This document shows, one piece after another, positions 59,699 to 64,000 of a stretch of DNA of 64,000 nt. Made by a program: the position numbers and the translations under genes. Location: assembly GCF_036016195.1 (NCBI RefSeq), contig NZ_JAYWTM010000011.1, positions 165,389-229,388 of the forward strand. The letters are read 5' to 3'. The DNA comes from Brenneria populi. GTDB taxonomy: Bacteria > Pseudomonadota > Gammaproteobacteria > Enterobacterales > Enterobacteriaceae. Under the pieces are notes generated by a model. That model saw only the letters and a list, made by a program, of their open reading frames with translations, was not told where the DNA came from and made no database searches. Numbering within the stretch: the first letter of the stretch is position 1; each line of letters begins with the position of its first letter.

Positions 59699-61690
59699 TT
59701 AGTGAGCCAGTCGCCTGTGCAGCGATTTCGGCGCCGGTTTATCCGGGGTTTTAATGGTGACGCCGGGAAGGCGTAGATTCTGTTTTTCCTCCGGCTCTGT
59801 CGGTGGCGGCAGCAGTGAAGACGGGTCTTTCTGCTGGTTAGCCGCCATCACGTTGAGTTTCAGTCCGAAGAACAGCAGTCCGCATAACGCAGCGTAAGCG
59901 TATACTAGGCAATCCAACGCCTCGTTAGCGCGGCCCGGTAACTGCTCCCATATGCGATAGCGCCGACCGCCGGAGGTTTTCATCACAGACCGTTCCGCCA
60001 GCAACTGGCCGAAATAGTTGAGATCGCGATCAACGGGAAAATGCATGTAGCCGGCCACTGGATTGCCCGGCGCATAATCATCCGGCAGTTCGATATGCAG
60101 GCGACTACGAATGGCGTCTTTCGCCGCATTAACCCCGAGTATGATCGGACGAAACTGAGACTTACTCCGAGATGTCGGCCGCTTCGTCGGCCACACCGGG
60201 GAGCGCTGCCCACCGCGTGCCGATTCGCCCTTAATAGCCCAGATGCGCCGTCCCAGCCTTTCCTTTGCAAATTCGTACACCTTCTGGGTATGGTGTCCGC
60301 CGGAGTCCATGCAGACCGCCATCAGGGTAAGCCCGCGCCCGTCAGCTCGCCGCCATATCTGTTGCAGATAGGCATCCAGGCGCAGCCAGGGTTCAGCGGT
60401 TTCCAGATCGCCCTCAATCACGTCGTGCACGATAGACCAGCTTTCTTCGTTGGTTCCCCAGCCCCACACTGAAATTTCAAACCGGTCATCCTGAGTATCG
60501 ACGCCGGCAGTGAGTACCGCCACGCCGTCCGGGACTTCCGCCGGGTAGACCTCGCAGCGTTCCGCCAGGCGGCGCTCGCTCAACGCCTTTTCTCCGCGAT
60601 CTTCGTACGATTCGCCCAGCACCAAGTTAATGAACGTCTGGCGCGCCAGTGGATCATCTTTGACGCGCAGCCACTCAGCCGCCAGATATTTCCAGGCCGC
60701 ATTGGGGAACAGGCTGTAGCCGGCCCAGATATGAAACCCGGCATTGCCGGTAAACGGTTTCGTCGCACGCCACTCGCCGCGCTTTATCATCGCGGCCTTT
60801 TCGTTGTGATGGATCACACAACCGTTGTGTCGGCAGACGTAGTACGCGGTATCCGGCAGGTGGTTGCCGTCGGCATCCTTTTCCCACTTGATGCCGTAGG
60901 GCGTATCCGGCCCGCCCCACTCCAGCACCTGATACTCGCCGCAGTGCGGACATGGAACGTAGTAATAGCGCTGATCTGAATCTTCGAATGCGGTATCAAT
61001 GCGGCTGGTTCCCTTCACTGTGGGCGTGGAGCCAACACCGATTTTGCGATTCCAGAACGTTTCCGATCGCTTGATGCCCAGAGCTATCTGGTCCCCTTCC
61101 ATCCCGGCACCGCCGGCAGGGTAGCCATCCACTTCATCGAACAGGATAATGCGGCAGGTGATGCGCCGAAAACCGCCGGGACTGTTAGCGCCCGTCAGCG
61201 TCAGGTTGGCGCCGTTGGCGAACGTTTTTTTCAGGATGGTCTGGTTGCTGTCTTTCGCCTTTGGGTCAGGACAGATCTCCGCCAGCGCAGGCGTATCCCG
61301 CAGCATCGGCACGATTTCGGTTTTGCTGTAGTCCTCCGCATCCTCGACGCGTGGCTGCACCACCAGGATCGGGGATGGGTCGTGCGACAGGTAATAGGCC
61401 GTAACGTGGTCGAGGATTTTGGTATAGCCGACGCGAGCCGATTTTTTTACCGTGACCTGGGTGACGATCGGATCGGTAAAGGCATCCATGATGCCGTCCT
61501 GATAGGCGAATGACCGGAATTTCCCGGTTTGCGCGCTGGTTTCCTTCGACAATACCGCGTACCGGTTGGCCCACTCGCTCAGCGACAACGGCTCCGGGGG
61601 ACGGATATCTTGACGCGCCTTGATCAAGGCCCGCGAGAAATTCAGCCAGGCGGCAGCGTTATCCCTCTCCTCTGTCATCTGCCGCATCAA
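59699..61690 (-). CDS. Terminase large subunit, lambda gpA family
   Basis: 663 aa (lambda A 641). PPEPLSLSEWANRYAVLSKE near 32-51, the Walker A-like KKSARVGYTKILDHV near 82-96, Walker B ILFDEVDGYPAGGAGMEGDQ near 180-199, the zinc-like CPHCGEYQ and CRHNGCV, and the nuclease-domain AVLTAGVDTQDDRFEISVWG near 410-430. It cuts DNA at cos and drives it into the head. Its N-terminus overlaps the small subunit gene by 32 bp. Confidence 0.95.
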   Translation of the reverse strand: MMRQMTEERDNAAAWLNFSRALIKARQDIRPPEPLSLSEWANRYAVLSKETSAQTGKFRSFAYQDGIMDAFTDPIVTQVTVKKSARVGYTKILDHVTAYYLSHDPSPILVVQPRVEDAEDYSKTEIVPMLRDTPALAEICPDPKAKDSNQTILKKTFANGANLTLTGANSPGGFRRITCRIILFDEVDGYPAGGAGMEGDQIALGIKRSETFWNRKIGVGSTPTVKGTSRIDTAFEDSDQRYYYVPCPHCGEYQVLEWGGPDTPYGIKWEKDADGNHLPDTAYYVCRHNGCVIHHNEKAAMIKRGEWRATKPFTGNAGFHIWAGYSLFPNAAWKYLAAEWLRVKDDPLARQTFINLVLGESYEDRGEKALSERRLAERCEVYPAEVPDGVAVLTAGVDTQDDRFEISVWGWGTNEESWSIVHDVIEGDLETAEPWLRLDAYLQQIWRRADGRGLTLMAVCMDSGGHHTQKVYEFAKERLGRRIWAIKGESARGGQRSPVWPTKRPTSRSKSQFRPIILGVNAAKDAIRSRLHIELPDDYAPGNPVAGYMHFPVDRDLNYFGQLLAERSVMKTSGGRRYRIWEQLPGRANEALDCLVYAYAALCGLLFFGLKLNVMAANQQKDPSSLLPPPTEPEEKQNLRLPGVTIKTPDKPAPKSLHRRLAH

Positions 61691-62273
61691 TACTCAACTC
61701 CTCCATCGCCTCATGAACCACTTCCTGCAGTGCCTGGACAAACTCCGCATCGGTAGAAGTGGAAGCCAGCACGCGCAGGCGGGGGCCGTGTTCGGGTGCA
61801 ATGGCTATCAGACGGGTACGCATTCGGGAATACTCTTTACGGACAGCATCGATCATGTCCTGGTACGGCAGCACCTGACCGGATTTGATGTCGTATTCCA
61901 ATTGGGTCAGCAGGGCCAAAAAGTTTTCCTTCATCGTCCTGGCTTCATCGAGCGTCATCGTTACACCGCGTTCGGCGATCATCCGCTCAACGATCTTTGC
62001 CGGGGTGTCCTCGGGCGATTTGTTACCCTCGACAGTGTTACCTTGTTTGTTACCCGACTTGTTACCCTGATTGTTACCTTTCTTGTTACCTTTGGTGTTA
62101 CCCACTGGTTTTTTTTCGGGTCGGGTAACAGTTTTTCGGAAACGCTCAATGTTGGAATTTGACGCGTCGACGTCAATCTCTTCTCCGTCCAAAACCAGCC
62201 AGCCGCGGGCCTTCCAGGCGGTTACGGTCTTTCGGCTGACGCCATGGAGTTTCGCAAAATCGGACTGGTTCAT
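61659..62273 (-). CDS. Terminase small subunit, Nu1-like, with GN-repeat linker
   Basis: 204 aa. N-terminal winged-helix DNA-binding domain (NQSDFAKLHGVSRKTVTAWK then ARGWLVLDGEEIDVDASNSN), a low-complexity linker at about 57-85 with GN every four residues (NTKGNKKGNNQGNKSGNKQG), and a helical C-terminal part (TLDEARTMKENFLALLTQLE, RMRTRLIAIAPEHGPRLRVL) that should bind the large subunit. The linker is coded by a 12-bp tandem repeat around TGTTACC; two more copies of that heptamer lie just upstream of the start next to the candidate cos site. Confidence 0.88.
   Translation of the reverse strand: MNQSDFAKLHGVSRKTVTAWKARGWLVLDGEEIDVDASNSNIERFRKTVTRPEKKPVGNTKGNKKGNNQGNKSGNKQGNTVEGNKSPEDTPAKIVERMIAERGVTMTLDEARTMKENFLALLTQLEYDIKSGQVLPYQDMIDAVRKEYSRMRTRLIAIAPEHGPRLRVLASTSTDAEFVQALQEVVHEAMEELSIDAADDRGEG
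62021..62102 (-). repeat. TGTTACC tandem repeats within the terminase small-subunit gene
   Basis: TGTTACC (plus strand) occurs at 62021, 62036, 62048, 62060, 62072, 62084 and 62096: seven copies, the last six exactly 12 bp apart. The spacers vary while the heptamer is fixed. Two further copies are at 62276 and 62293, upstream of the gene. Confidence 0.9.
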
Positions 62274-62275
62274 GT

Positions 62276-62350
62276 TGTTACCCTGGGAAGGTTGTTACCC
62301 AAATTTCAAAACTTCATAGCTAGTGAAAAAACGGGGCGCGCAATGCCCGT
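62276..62350 (-). other. Candidate lambda-type cos site (cosN core 62331-62350, repeats 62276-62299)
   Basis: ACGGG (62331-62335) and CCCGT (62346-62350) frame an imperfect palindrome. Read towards Nu1, the sequence goes CGCGCCCCGTTTTTTCACTA then GCTATGAAGTTTTG. The left end of lambda, as I recall it, reads CGCGGGTTTTCGCTATTTATGAAAATTTT, with the same order of features. Two TGTTACC copies lie between it and the Nu1 start, where lambda has the terminase-binding cosB. Confidence 0.65.
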
Positions 62351-62390
62351 GCTTTACAAAAGTGTCAGGAAGGACCCATTTTTATGTAGA

Positions 62391-62405
62391 TGATAATCAT
62401 TGTCA
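62391..62405. promoter_or_regulatory. Fur-box-like palindrome
   Basis: TGATAATCATTGTCA matches the 7-1-7 Fur consensus TGATAATNATTATCA at all but one defined position. It lies just after the gpZ-like gene stop and about 40 bp from the cos core. Whether Fur binds here is not known. Confidence 0.4.
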
Positions 62406-62415
62406 TTTATTGCCA

Positions 62416-63060
62416 TCATTTCGCGGTCCTCATCGCCTCGGCTATCGCCTTACTCAACTCACTCGGCATCAACGCAGCGGCCATCGTGTTAGCCCTGTCC
62501 ATATAGCCCAGTGTGGGTTTAACTGGTAACGCATCGCCAAACTGGATTAGCAGCTTCGGTGCTGGCATTTTCTGACGAGGGCGGCGTGTGCCATTTGCCG
62601 AACGCTTTTGACGCTTCTTGCCCTTCTTAACTTTCTTTGCCTTGCGGCGCTGCCATACACCATTAACACCATCAACCTCACCAATAAACACATCAGGCTT
62701 GGCCTTGAGCTGCGCCATTTTGTTACGCGTCAGGTTGCCGTATTTGTTCAGCTTAATGTTTTTGGGATTGAGCAAGGCTTTGCTGTTCAACTTATGCGTG
62801 CCGCCGAACTCAAATGGTTCGAGGTAACTGGCCGCAATGTCACGAACAAATACCCTCGCGTGTAAGTTGTCCTTTCGAGCACCGACAGAGCCGAGCGAGT
62901 TAACAGTAAATGGTGTTGGGTTTTCCAGATTTCGCTGGAATGCGGTCTTTTGTGCTGACTGAATCTTACGAGCTACACTGGTTAATGCTTGGGCGGTGGC
63001 AAACGGGATTTGCTTTCTAATACGCCGTAGTTCTGCCGACAACTCTTTAAGCCCAGGCAT
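62416..63060 (-). CDS. Phage virion protein, gpZ-like (tentative)
   Basis: 214 aa, basic. KELSAELRRIRKQIPFATAQ then ALTSVARKIQSAQKTAFQRN is a helical N-terminus like lambda gpZ; PFTVNSLGSVGARKDNLHAR and YLEPFEFGGTHKLNSK follow, then a Lys/Arg-rich segment (KAKKVKKGKKRQKRSANGTR) and a C-terminal VKPTLGYMDRANTMAAALMP. The outline resembles minor tail Z proteins, but its location before cos and Nu1 is not where lambda keeps Z. I am not sure of the function. Confidence 0.5.
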   Translation of the reverse strand: MPGLKELSAELRRIRKQIPFATAQALTSVARKIQSAQKTAFQRNLENPTPFTVNSLGSVGARKDNLHARVFVRDIAASYLEPFEFGGTHKLNSKALLNPKNIKLNKYGNLTRNKMAQLKAKPDVFIGEVDGVNGVWQRRKAKKVKKGKKRQKRSANGTRRPRQKMPAPKLLIQFGDALPVKPTLGYMDRANTMAAALMPSELSKAIAEAMRTAK

Positions 63061-63080
63061 ATACAGTCCTTATCCAAACA

Positions 63081-63105
63081 AAAAGCCCCGGCGGATGCCA
63101 GGGCT
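63081..63105 (-). terminator. Terminator upstream of the gpZ-like gene
   Basis: On the minus strand AGCCCTGGC and GCCGGGGCT pair around ATCC and are followed by TTTTTG. It separates the gpZ-like gene from the small genes to its right. Confidence 0.75.
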
Positions 63106-63227
63106 AAAAGTGGTAATAAGAAAGGAATTCGAACCCATGAGCGACTGGGTATAATCCTCTGCACCACTCACCCGCCTATAACAGCGTCACGCTTCATCCA
63201 GAGCGGCATGATGTCACGTCATACGTG

Positions 63228-63413
63228 CTATTTTTTCTTGTCCACTGCCGCCTGTATCGCATCAGCAAGATTCGAAATTTCTTCTTTAGCAAAAGAGATC
63301 ACGCTACCAACGTTATCCCCTGAAGCGCCAGCCTTAATTATCTCTAAAGCTGCTTTAACGGCTTCAAGTCTGTCTAAACTCTCACGGCTATATGTGTTGT
63401 ATTTTTCCAGCAT
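63228..63413 (-). CDS. 61-aa phage protein of unknown function
   Basis: ATG 63413 is preferred because GGAG lies 6 nt upstream; five codons more are open before it. The product is helical and mixed-charge: LEKYNTYSRESLDRLEAVKA then ALEIIKAGASGDNVGSVISF and ISNLADAIQAAVDKKK. No family recognised. It stands alone between two gaps on the late strand, before a terminator. Confidence 0.6.
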   Translation of the reverse strand: MLEKYNTYSRESLDRLEAVKAALEIIKAGASGDNVGSVISFAKEEISNLADAIQAAVDKKK

Positions 63414-63525
63414 CACTATCTCCATCATCAGAACCAGCCCTAATTAACTGGCACCATTGATCTTGTAGCACTTACGAGTTTTTTCAAGCATTATCACAGG
63501 CACTCAGTGAATGCCAGCTAAATGC

Positions 63526-63909
63526 CTACTTGACCGCCTCAATCGTCGAGCCATGCGAGTTCATCACATAAACTTGATCGCCGGGATAAATGTACTGATA
63601 CCGAACCCCATCAAATGCTTTTCTCGGAGCGCTGATCGGGCTTTCGAAATCTTCAATCAGGATAGCGATAGCGTTCTCATCCAACACCCCGTCTCGCTCG
63701 CTGACGATCAACTCTTCTTCCTGCAGGGCTTTAGTGCATTCAGCGTCTTCATAAACGGCCGGGAGCCAAATAGCAAAGTCGGGATTTGAGTGCTCATTGG
63801 TCTGTTTCAATATATCCCCGAATCGCTCTGAGTCTGGATAGGCAATAGTGACGCTAGGTAATTCGCAGATATGGGTCACACCATCAATGATCGTTTTTAC
63901 TGTAAACAT
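63526..63909 (-). CDS. 127-aa phage protein of unknown function
   Basis: Acidic soluble protein. FTVKTIIDGVTHICELPSVT at the start, FAIWLPAVYEDAECTKALQE in the middle and RYQYIYPGDQVYVMNSHGST near the end. I do not recognise the family. GGAAG lies upstream of ATG 63909. Likely part of the accessory region between lysis genes (beyond the window) and terminase. Confidence 0.6.
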   Translation of the reverse strand: MFTVKTIIDGVTHICELPSVTIAYPDSERFGDILKQTNEHSNPDFAIWLPAVYEDAECTKALQEEELIVSERDGVLDENAIAILIEDFESPISAPRKAFDGVRYQYIYPGDQVYVMNSHGSTIEAVK

Positions 63910-63941
63910 TGTGCTTCCTTCTTCGTCTTCTGGTTACAACA

Positions 63942-63964
63942 AAAAGCCCCGCTATTGCGAGGCT
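63942..63964 (-). terminator. Terminator at the right edge
   Basis: On the minus strand AGCCTCGC and GCGGGGCT pair around AATA (one G-T pair) and run into TTTTTG. It should end a gene lying beyond 63970. Confidence 0.75.
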
Positions 63965-64000
63965 CAGTTTGATTCTGTTATCGCATCATAAGACCGCTCA

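Larger units (their letters stand above)
37262..64000 (-). mobile_element. Prophage with lambda-type head and Mu-type contractile tail (left end to window edge)
   Basis: From the argW junction onward nearly every gene is phage-like. Minus-strand order from the right: accessory genes, cos region, Nu1, A, W, B, C, scaffold, D, E, FI, FII, tail terminator, gp38, L, M, 41, tape measure, N, P, 45, 46, 47, 48, fibres. Three cargo genes face the other way at the left end. Integrase, repressor, replication and lysis genes are not seen and should lie to the right. All structural genes look intact, so the phage may be functional. Confidence 0.95.

Noticed and set aside
62021..62102. CRISPR-like array
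   Set aside because: The repeats are only 7 bp with 5-bp spacers, inside a coding frame, and cannot be CRISPR units.
63113..63185. tRNA-like stretch on the minus strand containing GGGTTCGAATTCC and ending in TTATTACCA
   Set aside because: It has a good T-loop motif and a possible CCA end, but the T-stem has mismatches and no acceptor, D or anticodon stem could be formed. It may be a decayed phage tRNA; I do not list it as a gene.

Overview
The left 37.2 kb is chromosome of a GC-rich enterobacterium; the right 26.8 kb is a prophage that runs off the right edge. The host gene order accD-dedA-truA-usg-pdxB-flk-fabB-mnmC-yfcL-epmC-yfcA-mepA-aroC-prmB-smrB-sixA-fadJ-fadI-yfcZ-fadL ... mlaA-yfdC-argW is the Escherichia-type backbone. 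Extra cassettes and the dispersed repeats point to a soft-rot or tree-pathogen relative (Pectobacteriaceae such as Brenneria, Pectobacterium or Dickeya). That placement is inferred from gene order and protein similarity recalled from memory, not from a database search.

Host region. 1-4915 holds accD (cut by the window edge), dedA, truA, usg and pdxB, all on the minus strand. A periplasmic gamma-glutamyltransferase (5130-6878) sits between pdxB and flk. fabB (minus) and mnmC (plus) diverge across a FabR/FadR-like control region. An AraC-type regulator followed by an azlC-azlD amino-acid exporter is inserted between mnmC and yfcL. Next comes the minus-strand run yfcL, epmC, yfcA, mepA, aroC, prmB, then smrB and sixA convergent. 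After 1.4 kb of repeat-rich, partly AT-rich non-coding DNA, a five-gene archaic (Csu/spore-coat-U type) chaperone-usher pilus operon (21926-27311) abuts fadJ tail to tail. fadIJ and fadL both have FadR-like operators. mqo, mlaA and yfdC complete the host part.

Repeats. Two dispersed non-coding families are visible. A 104-bp element occurs three times (1583-1686, 12019-12120 inverted, 21591-21693). A second family, bounded by TATACCC/GGGTATA, has short forms of about 60-66 bp (1775-1840, 31351-31410), a long form of 214 bp (20780-20993) and degenerate copies.

Prophage. The host tRNA-Arg(CCU) gene argW is broken after its first 23 nt (37239-37261) and prophage DNA follows. Left-end cargo on the plus strand is a 58-aa membrane protein behind a near-consensus promoter, then an HTH protein overlapping a 73-aa protein. 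From 63909 leftward, the minus strand carries two small genes, a gpZ-like protein, a lambda-like cos region with TGTTACC repeats, and a lambda-order head module (Nu1, A, W, B, C, a separate acidic scaffold candidate, D, E, FI-like, FII-like). It then switches to a Mu-type contractile tail module (tail terminator, gp38/DUF2635, sheath L, tube M, chaperone 41 with a T_TTT_TTG programmed frameshift site, tape measure with a lytic transglycosylase domain, N, P, 45, 46, 47, 48) and ends with two large tail-fibre genes and an accessory fibre protein. So this is a lambda-head/Mu-tail mosaic. Integrase, repressor, replication and lysis genes are not in the window and presumably lie to the right.
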